Below are positions 53,807 to 62,537 of a stretch of 64,000 nt of DNA, piece by piece. The notes beneath the pieces were generated by a model that saw only the letters and a list, made by a program, of their open reading frames with translations, did no database searches and had not been told where the DNA came from. Each line of letters begins with the position of its first letter. The stretch's first letter is position 1. The position numbers and the translations under genes were made by a program. This DNA comes from Marinomonas gallaica. GTDB taxonomy: Bacteria > Pseudomonadota > Gammaproteobacteria > Pseudomonadales > Marinomonadaceae. Location: positions 104,731 through 168,730 of the forward strand of contig NZ_LTAX01000009.1 of the NCBI RefSeq assembly GCF_001639745.1, given 5' to 3'.

Positions 53807-53840
53807 TTTCAATAAATTTACGCATGTAAATTTATTGAAA
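53807..53840. repeat. Perfect 15-bp AT-rich inverted repeat
   Basis: TTTCAATAAATTTAC (53807-53821), the loop GCAT, then GTAAATTTATTGAAA (53826-53840). Purpose unknown; it may be a protein-binding palindrome or the real terminator of the bolA-STAS transcript. Confidence 0.9.
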
Positions 53841-54036
53841 ATCTCAAACTTACCTCTTTTGCAATTTACTTAGCCTTTTGTATAGTAGCGCCCCTCTAAG
53901 GAGCGTTTAGAAAAGGATTTCATACATTGTTTTCGTAGAGCCGTAGTTTACGGTGTCTCGAGGTATTCCCGCCCCAAACCTTGCCTTTTGCTCCTTGAGA
54001 TTCTTTTAACGTCTATAGAATCAATGAAGGATTGTC
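53841..54036 (+). promoter_or_regulatory. Leader region before the DUF350 gene
   Basis: It holds a -10-like TATAGT at about 53881 and then about 150 nt before the ATG. In this leader are a small hairpin CCGTA-gtt-TACGG (53941-53953) and a complementary pair GGAGC (about 53900) and GCTCC (about 53991) that could close a larger structure. No known riboswitch consensus is recognised. Confidence 0.4.
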
Positions 54037-54447
54037 ATGCTTGAGCACACTCTGTTAAGTATTTTACGTTTTTGCTTATATTTCGGCTCAGCGCTGGTAG
54101 CGCTTGTCATTTTTAAGTCAGTCTATACTCTGATTACACCCCAAGATGAGTGGAAGCTTATTAAAGAGCAACGCAACGTAGCCGCCGCTATTGGGCTGGG
54201 TGGTAGTGTTGTTGGCTTTTCATTGGCCTTAGCCAGTGCCATTAGTAATTCAGTTTCATTGTGGGATTGCATCACTTGGGCATTTGTTGCGCTGTTGGCA
54301 CAAACATTCGCTTTTGCCATCGTGCGTTTTATTTACATGCCGAAAATAGTCCAGCGTTTAGAGGAAGGTGAAGTCAGCGCAGGAGTGGTACTAGCGTCGG
54401 TGAGCATTGCGGTAGGAGTCCTTAACGCCGCCTGCATGACGTACTAA
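54037..54447 (+). CDS. DUF350 membrane protein (YjfL-like)
   Basis: This 136-residue protein has four membrane helices (about 10-30, 45-68, 75-97 and 110-135) and matches DUF350 with AAAIGLGGSVVGFSLALASAI and CITWAF. It is the first gene of a three-gene operon with a DUF1190 protein and a glutathionylspermidine-synthase-like enzyme, as in the E. coli yjfLMC group. Function unknown. Confidence 0.88.
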   Translation: MLEHTLLSILRFCLYFGSALVALVIFKSVYTLITPQDEWKLIKEQRNVAAAIGLGGSVVGFSLALASAISNSVSLWDCITWAFVALLAQTFAFAIVRFIYMPKIVQRLEEGEVSAGVVLASVSIAVGVLNAACMTY

Positions 54448-54457
54448 GGAAGGTAAT

Positions 54458-55048
54458 ATGAAACGCACCAAAAAAATTAATACGTCACGTTTTCTGAAAC
54501 GCTCTAATTTACGTCGTGCACCGCTCGTGCTGTTTGCAGGCGCTTTTATCTACAGCACCTTTTTTAACGAAGAAGAGGTGACGTACGTAGAAAACGTTGA
54601 TGACTGTATGGCAGATACGTCTCTAAGTCAGCAAGACTGTGAGATGGCGTATAAGAATGCCCTTGCCGAGTCGGAAAAAACAGCTCCGAAATTTGATACT
54701 CAAGCTCGCTGTGAACAAGATTTTCGTGAAGATGGTTGTTATGAAAGTGACAACGGTACTTTTATTCCTATGATGAGTGGCTTTATGATTGGCTCGGCTT
54801 TAAATCGCTACGATCGAAATCGCTATTATCATCCAGCATATTCATACTTATCATCCTATGGAACTCAAAAAGTGATGTCTGATGGTACACCATTGAATAG
54901 AGCAGGAGGTTCTCGTTATACAGTGCCTAGGGGAACAACTGAAACGTCGAAGCCGCGCTCTACCTCAACCATCTCGCGCGGAGGGTTTGGGCAAATCGCT
55001 TCACGAAATGCGTCCTATAGCTCAAGTCGTTCGAGCTGGGGAGGGTAA
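54458..55048 (+). CDS. DUF1190 lipoprotein-like protein (YgiB/YjfM-like)
   Basis: This 196-residue protein has an N-terminal basic segment and one hydrophobic segment (about residues 20-36), then Cys-containing repeats (DDCMADTSLSQQDCEMAYKNAL and RCEQDFREDGCYES) and a C-terminal Ser/Arg/Gly-rich tail. This is the DUF1190 pattern. AAGGAAGG precedes the ATG. It ends 1 bp before the next gene. Confidence 0.85.
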   Translation: MKRTKKINTSRFLKRSNLRRAPLVLFAGAFIYSTFFNEEEVTYVENVDDCMADTSLSQQDCEMAYKNALAESEKTAPKFDTQARCEQDFREDGCYESDNGTFIPMMSGFMIGSALNRYDRNRYYHPAYSYLSSYGTQKVMSDGTPLNRAGGSRYTVPRGTTETSKPRSTSTISRGGFGQIASRNASYSSSRSSWGG

Positions 55049-55049
55049 G

Positions 55050-56231
55050 ATGTTTCGTATTCCTATCAAAGAACGAGACGATTGGAAAATGTTAGCCGAA
55101 GAGTACGGTTTTCATTTTCATACCATGCATGGTGAACGCTATTGGGATGAGTCTGCTTATTATCAATTTACCTTAGCGCAAATTGAACATGATTTAGAAG
55201 CGCCCAGTGAAGATATTCATCAGATGTGCTTACATGTAGTGGATAAAGTAATAAAAGACGAAAATTTGATGCAGCGCTTTGGTCTGCCTGCTAAACATTG
55301 GGATTTCATTGCCCAGTCATGGCAGGCAAAAGCCCCAAGTCTTTATTCGCGACTAGATTTTGCCTACGATGGAAAAAGTCCTGCGAAGCTTTATGAAAAC
55401 AACGCAGATACCCCCACGAGTCTTTACGAAACGGGCTTCTGGCAATGGCTATGGTTAGAGCAAAATGTAAACCAAGGCCGTTTAAGCATTGATTGCGATC
55501 AATTCAACAGTCTTCAAGAAAAGTTAATCGCTAGACTGAGGCAAATTCTTCAAATTGAACAAACTAAGCGAGCAGGGCAGACACTGCATTTCGCCTGCTG
55601 TAAAGGCTCTATTGAAGATCGCGGCACTGTTCAATACTTAGAAGACTGTGCCGCCGAAGCTGGCATCGCCACAGAGTTTGTCTATGTTGAAGACATTGGC
55701 CGCGACCTTGCAGGTCAACTAACCGATAGTAAGAACCAAGTTATCACTTGGATATTTAAACTGTATCCATGGGAGTTTATGCTCAACGAGAGCTTTGGTG
55801 ACTTGCTCGGACGTCACCCGGTGAGCTTTATTGAGCCGCCTTGGAAAAGTCTGCTCTCTAACAAAGCCTTGTTGCCCATGCTATGGCGCGAATTCCCAGA
55901 TCACCCCAATTTACTGCCAGCTTACTTCGGAGATGAAATACACAATGTTACCAGCGAAAGTACTTGGGTGAAGAAGCCCCTTTTTTCTCGAGAAGGTGCT
56001 AATGTTTCGATTATACAGTCTGGAAATACCGTGGTAGAAACCGATGGTCCATACGGCCAAGAAGGCCATATATACCAGCAAGCTCACATGCTACCGAAAT
56101 TCGATAACAGCTACACCCTGATTGGAAGCTGGCTTGTTAACGACCAAGCCGCGGGGATATCGGTCCGCGAAGACAGCAGTCCGATCACTCAAGATATGAG
56201 TCGCTATTTGCCGCATGTCATCCGTGGTTGA
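55050..56231 (+). CDS. Glutathionylspermidine synthase-like ATP-grasp protein (YgiC/YjfC-like)
   Basis: It has 393 residues from ATG 55050, which has GGGGAGGG 5-10 nt upstream; the upstream in-frame codons are inside the previous gene. The ATP-grasp fold is seen with YENNADTPTSLYETGFWQW near residues 110-130 and VKKPLFSREGANVSI near residues 310-325. Bacterial YgiC homologues lack the amidase domain of true GspS and their substrates are not established. The YjfLMC-type operon organisation supports the family call. Confidence 0.88.
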   Translation: MFRIPIKERDDWKMLAEEYGFHFHTMHGERYWDESAYYQFTLAQIEHDLEAPSEDIHQMCLHVVDKVIKDENLMQRFGLPAKHWDFIAQSWQAKAPSLYSRLDFAYDGKSPAKLYENNADTPTSLYETGFWQWLWLEQNVNQGRLSIDCDQFNSLQEKLIARLRQILQIEQTKRAGQTLHFACCKGSIEDRGTVQYLEDCAAEAGIATEFVYVEDIGRDLAGQLTDSKNQVITWIFKLYPWEFMLNESFGDLLGRHPVSFIEPPWKSLLSNKALLPMLWREFPDHPNLLPAYFGDEIHNVTSESTWVKKPLFSREGANVSIIQSGNTVVETDGPYGQEGHIYQQAHMLPKFDNSYTLIGSWLVNDQAAGISVREDSSPITQDMSRYLPHVIRG

Positions 56232-56259
56232 AAGTTGCTTTGTTGTTTAAGTCATAATT

Positions 56260-56283
56260 TTGAACTGAAAAGGTTCAATTTTT
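56260..56283 (+). terminator. Terminator of the DUF350-DUF1190-YgiC operon
   Basis: A 6-bp stem TTGAAC / GTTCAA with a 7-nt loop, followed by five T. It starts 29 nt after the stop. Confidence 0.7.
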
Positions 56284-56332
56284 GCGTGTGATGCTTTATG
56301 GTGCACGCTTCAAAAAATGATGGTGTATCTTC

Positions 56333-57544
56333 ATGGCTTCAAGTACGACTCCGACGCTGTTCCAGCGTTATATGAATAGTAGCTTAGTATTGCTGATTAT
56401 TTTGGGTATTGTATGCGGTGTGGCCTTGGCGTCCGTTTCGCCAAGTGCAGGTCAGACAGCTGGTATCTTAGGGGCTTTTTTTGTTAAAGCGCTAAAAGGT
56501 ATCGCACCCATTCTTGTTTTTCTCTTGGTGGTAGCATCGATTGCAAATCACAAAAAGAACCAACAAACCTTTATTAAACCGGTGTTGGTGCTTTACGCAG
56601 CAGGTACCTTAATTGCAGCCTTAACAGCGGTCGTTTTCAGTTTTGCATTCCCAACACAACTAAGTTTGGTGTCTGCGGAGCTCGGTCGAGCTGCGCCACA
56701 AGGCATTGGTGAAGTGCTTGGCGCTTTGGCGTTTAATATGGTTGATAACCCCGTCAATGCTTTGGCGACGGGTAACTTTATTGGCATTTTGGCGTGGGCC
56801 ATTGTAATTGGTATTGGCTTACGTCAGTCGTCTGATACAACCAAAGTGCTGCTACAGAATATTGCTGACAGTATCACGACGGTGGTTGGCTTTGTTATTC
56901 GCTTAGCCCCGTTTGGTATTTTCGGCTTAGTGGCGAATACCGTCGCGACTACAGGCTTTGATGCCTTGCTTGGTTATTCACACCTATTGATGGTATTGAT
57001 TGGTGCGATGTTATTCATCGCCTTAGTGACAAACCCATTATTGGTATTTCTTGCGACGCGAAAAAATCCCTACCCATTGGTGTTTAAATGTCTAAAAGAG
57101 AGCGGCATAACGGCGTTCTTTACACGTAGCTCCGCGGCGAACATTCCAGTGAATATGTCTTTATGTGAGCGCTTAGAATTAGACGAAGACACGTATTCGG
57201 TATCCATTCCCTTGGGCGCAACTATTAATATGGCGGGTGCAGCGATCACGATCACTGTTCTAACATTAGCTGCGGTGAATACCTTAGGTATCCCTGTTGA
57301 TTTCGGCACGGCTTTGTTACTAAGCATCATTGCCGCTGTGTCGGCTGGCGGTAGCTCTGGTGTAGCGGGTGGTTCGCTATTACTGATTCCGTTGGCTTGT
57401 AGCTTGTTTAGCATACCGAATGATGTCGCCATGCAAGTGGTTGCGGTTGGTTTTATCATTGGTGTACTACAAGATTCTGCTGAGACAGCGCTAAACAGCT
57501 CTACCGATGTATTGTTTACGGCAGCGGCGTGTCATAAAGCTTAA
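56333..57544 (+). CDS. sstT: Serine/threonine:sodium symporter SstT
   Basis: This DAACS-family transporter (403 residues) takes up serine and threonine with Na+. Eight or so membrane helices are visible. Family marks: the long helix [50 protein letters not shown] and the hairpin [18 protein letters not shown] 56333 has only a weak ribosome-binding site. A strong terminator follows. Confidence 0.94.
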   Translation: MASSTTPTLFQRYMNSSLVLLIILGIVCGVALASVSPSAGQTAGILGAFFVKALKGIAPILVFLLVVASIANHKKNQQTFIKPVLVLYAAGTLIAALTAVVFSFAFPTQLSLVSAELGRAAPQGIGEVLGALAFNMVDNPVNALATGNFIGILAWAIVIGIGLRQSSDTTKVLLQNIADSITTVVGFVIRLAPFGIFGLVANTVATTGFDALLGYSHLLMVLIGAMLFIALVTNPLLVFLATRKNPYPLVFKCLKESGITAFFTRSSAANIPVNMSLCERLELDEDTYSVSIPLGATINMAGAAITITVLTLAAVNTLGIPVDFGTALLLSIIAAVSAGGSSGVAGGSLLLIPLACSLFSIPNDVAMQVVAVGFIIGVLQDSAETALNSSTDVLFTAAACHKA

Positions 57545-57572
57545 TCACAACAGAAATATCTGGTGTTTCCAA

Positions 57573-57598
57573 AAAGCGAGCTTCGGCTCGCTTTTTTT
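57573..57598 (+). terminator. Terminator of sstT
   Basis: A 9-bp stem AAAGCGAGC / GCTCGCTTT with the stable loop TTCG and a run of seven T. Confidence 0.93.
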
Positions 57599-57716
57599 GA
57601 TCTGATTAGGCAGGTTTAAATCACGCGCTGGAAAAAAGCGCAATTTTGTCCAATCGAAGGAAGGTAGCAGTCGCTATAATCACTGTATTGAATAAGAACA
57701 GAGGCTGTGATTGAAG

Positions 57717-58544
57717 ATGTCTGAAGACAACCGATTCAAATTCATTAACAGTGATGGTGTCGATCATCTGATGTTACTGCACGCATCAATGACAGACTTT
57801 GCGTACAGTACCCACGCCCATGAAGAGTATTCCATCGGGGTGACTTTATCGGGCCGCCAAGATTTTTACGCTCATGGAGCGTTTCATCACAGTCACCCAG
57901 GACAAATAATGGTGTTTAATCCTGGTGATGCCCATGATGGAGAATCGGGGGCTGATGCGGTACTGACCTATACTATGTTGTATGTTCATCCTGATCAGTT
58001 GATGCCTTCCCTTGAGGCACTTAATGTAACATCACCGGAGCTGTTTCGTATTCAAGATGCTGTCTTTAATGATCCTTTGGTAAAGCAGCAAATTATGCGT
58101 CTAGCGCAATTAATTGAATTGAATCATGCCACCGTTAGTGAATATGAGTCACTGCTATTCGAGCTGACAGAACAGTTGGTACGCTACCAATCAAAGCAGT
58201 CTTTGCTGCCGGAGACACGCCGCCAACGGCTGCTAGATCAAGCGAAAGATTACTTGCAAGAGCATTACAAAAAAGAAGTCTCACTTGATGACCTTTGCCA
58301 AGTTGCTTGTATGTCAAAGTACCACTTTCTTCGCAGCTTTAAAGCCTACACCGGCATGACGCCACACCAGTATTGGCTGAATGTACGCATTCATCGCGGC
58401 AAGCAGGCGTTACGCGCTGGCGTATCTGTTATGAACGTTGTAGATCAACTGGGATTCAATGACTTAAGCCATTTTAACCGCCGCTTTAAACCGGTGTTTG
58501 GTATGACGCCGCGACAATATCAGCGCTTACTGCTAGCGCGCTAA
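57717..58544 (+). CDS. AraC family transcriptional regulator
   Basis: It has about 275 residues from ATG 57717 (MSEDNRFKFINSDG). The N-terminal cupin-like sensing domain is marked by HAHEEYSIGVTLSG and HPGQIMVFNPGDAHDG. The C-terminal DNA-binding domain (about 175-275) has two helix-turn-helix motifs, including DDLCQVACMSKYHFLRSFKAYTGMTPHQYW. It is 56 bp upstream of a LysE exporter in the same direction; regulator and exporter are a common pair, so it probably controls it in response to an amino acid. Confidence 0.92.
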   Translation: MSEDNRFKFINSDGVDHLMLLHASMTDFAYSTHAHEEYSIGVTLSGRQDFYAHGAFHHSHPGQIMVFNPGDAHDGESGADAVLTYTMLYVHPDQLMPSLEALNVTSPELFRIQDAVFNDPLVKQQIMRLAQLIELNHATVSEYESLLFELTEQLVRYQSKQSLLPETRRQRLLDQAKDYLQEHYKKEVSLDDLCQVACMSKYHFLRSFKAYTGMTPHQYWLNVRIHRGKQALRAGVSVMNVVDQLGFNDLSHFNRRFKPVFGMTPRQYQRLLLAR

Positions 58545-58600
58545 ATTTCAATCAAACCTAGCGTTTTTTTATCCATTGAGTGACCGTTGGAGGCTGCTTT

Positions 58601-59203
58601 ATGCTCGAAATATTCCTGTTTGCACTGGCGATGATGTACAGTCCAGGCCCGGTTAATATGCTTTCTCTGTTTGCTGGTATTACAAACAGTAATTGGCGTG
58701 TACTGAGGTTTTGTGCGGGAGTTGGTGTGGCCATGACAATGTTATTTGTCATTACTGGTTATTTAGGCAGCTCGATTATGACGCCCACCTTACAAGGCGT
58801 CGCTGCATTAGGTGGTAGCGCTTACATTGCTTACTTAGCAATTAAAATCTTTATGGCGAGCTTTAATAAGCACCAGGCGATTCAAGAAGGCCAGCGTAAT
58901 TTCTCTTTTATCTCTGGCTTTGTAATGCAATTAACCAACCCAAAAGCCATGATTGCGGTGTTACCCATTGTCACCATTCAGTTTCCAAATGCGCACATTG
59001 AAGGCATTTCCATCTTGATGATGTCGATAATATTGGGGGCAATGGCCGGCGGTGCACCGACCAGCTACTTTATTGCAGGTAATAAGTTAAAGCATGCCGT
59101 GCTTAACCCCAAAATTCTAAGCACTGTAAAGCGATCAATGGCGGCCTTATTGTTGTTAGTCTCTGGTCAGTTTGTTTATGAAGCGACTCAACTCCTTGGG
59201 TAG
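58601..59203 (+). CDS. LysE/RhtB family amino-acid exporter
   Basis: This 200-residue membrane protein of the LysE superfamily starts at ATG 58601 with GGAGGC upstream; a GTG at 58580 is in frame before that site. The N-terminus carries the family motif MMYSPGPVNMLSLFAGI, then GVGVAMTMLF, and NPKAMIAVLPI in the middle. Five or six helices. Substrate unknown. Confidence 0.92.
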   Translation: MLEIFLFALAMMYSPGPVNMLSLFAGITNSNWRVLRFCAGVGVAMTMLFVITGYLGSSIMTPTLQGVAALGGSAYIAYLAIKIFMASFNKHQAIQEGQRNFSFISGFVMQLTNPKAMIAVLPIVTIQFPNAHIEGISILMMSIILGAMAGGAPTSYFIAGNKLKHAVLNPKILSTVKRSMAALLLLVSGQFVYEATQLLG

Positions 59204-59237
59204 TTGTAGCAAAGAAGAGGCTTAGTTTATGTCCTAT

Positions 59238-59270
59238 TGCCATATCCGATATCTTGTATCGGATATGGCA
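59238..59270. repeat. Perfect 14-bp inverted repeat between convergent genes
   Basis: TGCCATATCCGATA (59238-59251), the loop TCTTG, then TATCGGATATGGCA (59257-59270). It has no T run. It may stop transcription from both sides (lysE-like and DUF4153 genes) or be a REP-like element. Confidence 0.85.
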
Positions 59271-59288
59271 AATCGATATGGTCTAGAC

Positions 59289-61055
59289 TTAATTTTTAGC
59301 TTTGTAATAAAAGTCAAAGCTGATGCTTTGTAAGTCAAGATTGTCGCTATGCTTTTCACCGCTCAGGTGGCTGAACTCTATACGATAACGCATGTCTTTG
59401 TTCTCACCTTGAATGCCCATGTCATTGCGCTCTGTGTCTTCGGTACTTGCCGTAAACAATTGGTAAGCAAATGCTTTTAAATCCAAGCTAACAGGCTCCA
59501 TATCGGCTACAGTAACAATTAGGTTTGGTGCATTGAATTCAACGTTAAAAGTCTCTTCATTATCAAATGTTAACTCATATTTATCAAAAGCTTGCTTATC
59601 CGAAAACTTGTGCAGGTAATTGTTTTCAATTAAGCGATCATAGCCAGCGATATCCTTATAGTTATAACTTTTCGAGTTGAATCTAAATTGATTTTCATCG
59701 ACGAATTCTTCGAATGAGTAGACAAATTCAAATCCCATTTCTTCGGTTAAATCGTATTGGTCACACTGAAACTCAGTATCTTCTTTTGATGGTGTAAACC
59801 AGATTTCAATCAGCTCATCTCGTTTCGTTTGGCACATATAGGCAAGGATAGAGCTGATATTTTTTCGCGCTTCAAAGCTTGGCTCACTCTTTGGAATGAC
59901 TACTTTATCATTAATTAAAATGTTGTTTTCTACTAGTAGTGTTTCCAACCTTGCCTTTTGGCTCTGTCCTGAAACAGACACAGCACTCCATGGGCCAACC
60001 GTTGCAACTAACATTAATATTGCCAGCGACATAGGTACAGCTCGTAAAGGTAGACGCTTGAGTGTTCCTGCAAGGGCCAAATACGCAAACCATATGGCAG
60101 AAATTGCCAGCATATAACGGGACTCGGTGACACCGTATGCACCGACTCGCTCCCAAATCGCATAGAAATGAAACGCGACAGGCACAATCATGGCGGGAAA
60201 TAGGATTCGATAAAATAAGCGTAATTGGGGTGAGCTTTCGTCACGTAAAGGATGCGCCAATAGATAAGTAATGATTCCCGCGCCAATAAAGCCGCTAATC
60301 ATATAAGCCAAATGCCCATTCGGCACTTCGCCTGTCACAAGGATCTTAATAAAGTACGCGTACAGAACACCAAGGTAGAGAAATACCATCGGCGCGGAAA
60401 TCCAGTTGACAATAAACTTCAATCCAGCAGGGGCGTTGCAATCTTCCTTGTTAAAAGTAAAACGCTCTGGCACCCAACTTAGAGCGTACAAAGGTCCCAA
60501 AATTAAACACGCAAACGCCCAAATGTCGCTATATACTTCCTCCACTATGTTTACATCAAACAGTACATACACTGCCCATAAAGCGGTACAGAGACCACCG
60601 GCGAAGAGCAGTAAAGCCACATAAGACACCACCACCCCAAACCACATGCTGCCGTTAAAAAACCAAACCGAAAGATCATCTCCAGCTTTTATATAAGGGG
60701 CAAACATCAGCACAAGCAAAAGTGCTGGCACCAAATAGTAAAAATGCATCCACCATAGAGTCGGTAACCAGGTTAATGCAATAACCCCAACCGCACACAG
60801 TATGGATATACTGTATTCTTTGGTGCGGCTTAAGCCTTGGCTTTGCGCCGTTAAACGAGTGATCCCGAACATAAGGTAGCAGCTACCAAGAAAAACGAAT
60901 AATCGCTGAATAAATTCGTCTTCAATGTCCACCACGTTATGGATCAATAGAATGCACATCACAAACAGCGACAATGCAGATAGCACAGATAAGGGAAAAC
61001 GCTTCACAGTCCCCATCAAATCATCGAGTGGGAATAGTTTGTTTATTAATTTCAA
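59289..61055 (-). CDS. DUF4153 membrane protein
   Basis: This 588-residue protein has about eleven membrane helices in the first 370 residues (including FAGGLCTALWAVYVLF and GPLYALSWVPERF, typical of DUF4153) and then a soluble C-terminal part of about 210 residues facing the periplasm or cytoplasm. The C-terminal part is rich in acidic residues and has no recognised motif. It begins with a strongly basic stretch. Function of the family is unknown. Confidence 0.85.
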   Translation of the reverse strand: MKLINKLFPLDDLMGTVKRFPLSVLSALSLFVMCILLIHNVVDIEDEFIQRLFVFLGSCYLMFGITRLTAQSQGLSRTKEYSISILCAVGVIALTWLPTLWWMHFYYLVPALLLVLMFAPYIKAGDDLSVWFFNGSMWFGVVVSYVALLLFAGGLCTALWAVYVLFDVNIVEEVYSDIWAFACLILGPLYALSWVPERFTFNKEDCNAPAGLKFIVNWISAPMVFLYLGVLYAYFIKILVTGEVPNGHLAYMISGFIGAGIITYLLAHPLRDESSPQLRLFYRILFPAMIVPVAFHFYAIWERVGAYGVTESRYMLAISAIWFAYLALAGTLKRLPLRAVPMSLAILMLVATVGPWSAVSVSGQSQKARLETLLVENNILINDKVVIPKSEPSFEARKNISSILAYMCQTKRDELIEIWFTPSKEDTEFQCDQYDLTEEMGFEFVYSFEEFVDENQFRFNSKSYNYKDIAGYDRLIENNYLHKFSDKQAFDKYELTFDNEETFNVEFNAPNLIVTVADMEPVSLDLKAFAYQLFTASTEDTERNDMGIQGENKDMRYRIEFSHLSGEKHSDNLDLQSISFDFYYKAKN

Positions 61056-61391
61056 AGTGGTAAATCCTTTTAATTACTGAGGCCCTTAAAACAGGCTTTG
61101 TTAGCCTGTCATAAAGAAAGAAGTGAAGGGGAGAGTTGGGTGTGATGTTTTGTCACACTATCAACGTCTAACTAATTTTAAGTGGTTTTAGCGTTTGTAA
61201 ACGTAATGCTTCTGTAAGCTGATTGAAAAGTCTAAGTGATGGTCATCGAATTCATTGGTTTGACGGTGCCTCAGTAGCGCGGAATATTGTTACACAAAAA
61301 AAGCCTGATTTTCGTTATCATTAGGTCATGTCTGAACTGAATCTTGTACAAAAGACATTTGAACATCTATTAATGACAAATTAGGACGATC
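61056..61391. other. Divergent intergenic region (336 bp)
   Basis: It holds hairpin ACAGGCT-ttgtt-AGCCTGT (61091-61109) and a small one GTGTGA...TCACAC near 61140-61158. A possible promoter (TTGACG near 61259, AATATT 17 nt later) faces the PaiB-like gene. No gene or RNA is recognised. Confidence 0.4.
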
Positions 61392-62006
61392 ATGTATACA
61401 CCTGCCAGTATGGAGTTGACTGAGTCAGTTGCCATCGCCAAGTTTATAAAACAATTTGGCTTTGGATTGATTGTGTCGCCGACGCTAGAAGTTACACATT
61501 TACCTTTGATTTTCAAACCAGAAGAGGGCGAATTAGGTTGTTTATACGGGCACTTTGCAAAAGCCAATGGACATTGGCAACAAGTGGACGGTCAGCGTGT
61601 ATTAGTCGTCTTTAGTGGCCCGCACTCGTATATTTCACCTTCTTGGTATCAAACCAACCCCGCTGTACCGACATGGAACTATGCTGCAGTCCATTGTTAC
61701 GGTGTGGTCGAGCTTCTCAGTGAACAAGAAACTTCTGATTCAATGGATGAACTTGTTTCAAAATACGAACCAGAGCTTCTCAGCAATGACCAACTTATGC
61801 CAAGAGAATATAAAGCACGTCTTACAAAAGCTGTTGTGGGATTTCGAATTGTGCTCGACGACATACAAGCTAAAGAAAAACTCGGCCAGCATAGAAAACC
61901 GGCTGATCAGATAGGCGTTTATCAAGCATTGCTAGAAACTGATTCATTGGAAGCTCAACAGCTCGCGAACTACATGCAAAGTCGACAGTTGGGAATAGGG
62001 GAATGA
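61392..62006 (+). CDS. PaiB-like FMN-binding negative transcriptional regulator
   Basis: This 204-residue protein is of the PaiB family (flavin-reductase-like split barrel). The motif PHSYISPSWY and PTWNYAAVHCYG are present, plus GHFAKANGHW near the N-terminus. In Bacillus, PaiB represses sporulation and degradative-enzyme genes; in gammaproteobacteria function is largely unknown. ATG 61392 has AGGACG upstream. Confidence 0.9.
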   Translation: MYTPASMELTESVAIAKFIKQFGFGLIVSPTLEVTHLPLIFKPEEGELGCLYGHFAKANGHWQQVDGQRVLVVFSGPHSYISPSWYQTNPAVPTWNYAAVHCYGVVELLSEQETSDSMDELVSKYEPELLSNDQLMPREYKARLTKAVVGFRIVLDDIQAKEKLGQHRKPADQIGVYQALLETDSLEAQQLANYMQSRQLGIGE

Positions 62007-62071
62007 CTACAGCAGTAGTCGCGATTCGTTTTTATGCATACAATGTGATCAAACTATAAAAAGGACTTTCT

Positions 62072-62516
62072 ATGAAATATTTCGTAAAAACGCTGCTTAT
62101 TGTAGGTTTATTCTCGATGCCATTAGCCTACGCACAAATGCTCGTCACTCCAGCGCCTGATCAACAAGTGCTACTACAAAGTGATAATCCAAAGCTCGAA
62201 GCCAATAAAAAACTCGTCTACGGCTTCTGGCATGAAGTTTTCGAAGGTGGCCATCTTGATAAAGCCGACCAATATCTTAGTGAGGACTACATCCAACACA
62301 ACCCTAACGTCCCAACGGGGCGTGATGGCTTTGTGAACTTCTTTGCCCAATATAGCCAACCTAAACCGATTCGAGATGAGATTTCTGGCCCATTGGTCTC
62401 TATTGTCGCGGAACGCGATATGGTAATCCTAAGCTTTGCCCGCGACTTGGATTGATATGTTTCGGATTGAGAATGGGGAAATTGCAGAGCATTGGGATCC
62501 GGCTTTTAAAAAATAA
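62072..62516 (+). pseudogene. SnoaL-like protein, frameshifted near the C-terminus
   Basis: The open frame (62072-62455) encodes a signal peptide (LLIVGLFSMPLAYAQ) and a SnoaL-like fold: FWHEVFEGGHLDKADQYLSEDYIQHNPNVPTGRDGFVNFF. It ends with DLD and TGA. The missing family tail continues in the +1 frame from 62457: MFRIENGEIAEHWDPAFKK, stop at 62516. The join also lacks the residues that normally precede this segment, so a small deletion is likely. The product would lose the last beta-strands. Confidence 0.8.
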
Positions 62517-62537
62517 CGTAATTATTAGGTAGAATTA

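Noticed and set aside
55050..56231. True bifunctional glutathionylspermidine synthetase/amidase
   Set aside because: Only the ATP-grasp synthetase-like half is present. The N-terminal amidase domain with its catalytic cysteine is absent.
62440..62470. Recoded TGA (selenocysteine or programmed frameshift) in the SnoaL-like gene
   Set aside because: There is no slippery sequence or SECIS-like hairpin, and residues are also missing at the join, so a plain deletion is simpler.
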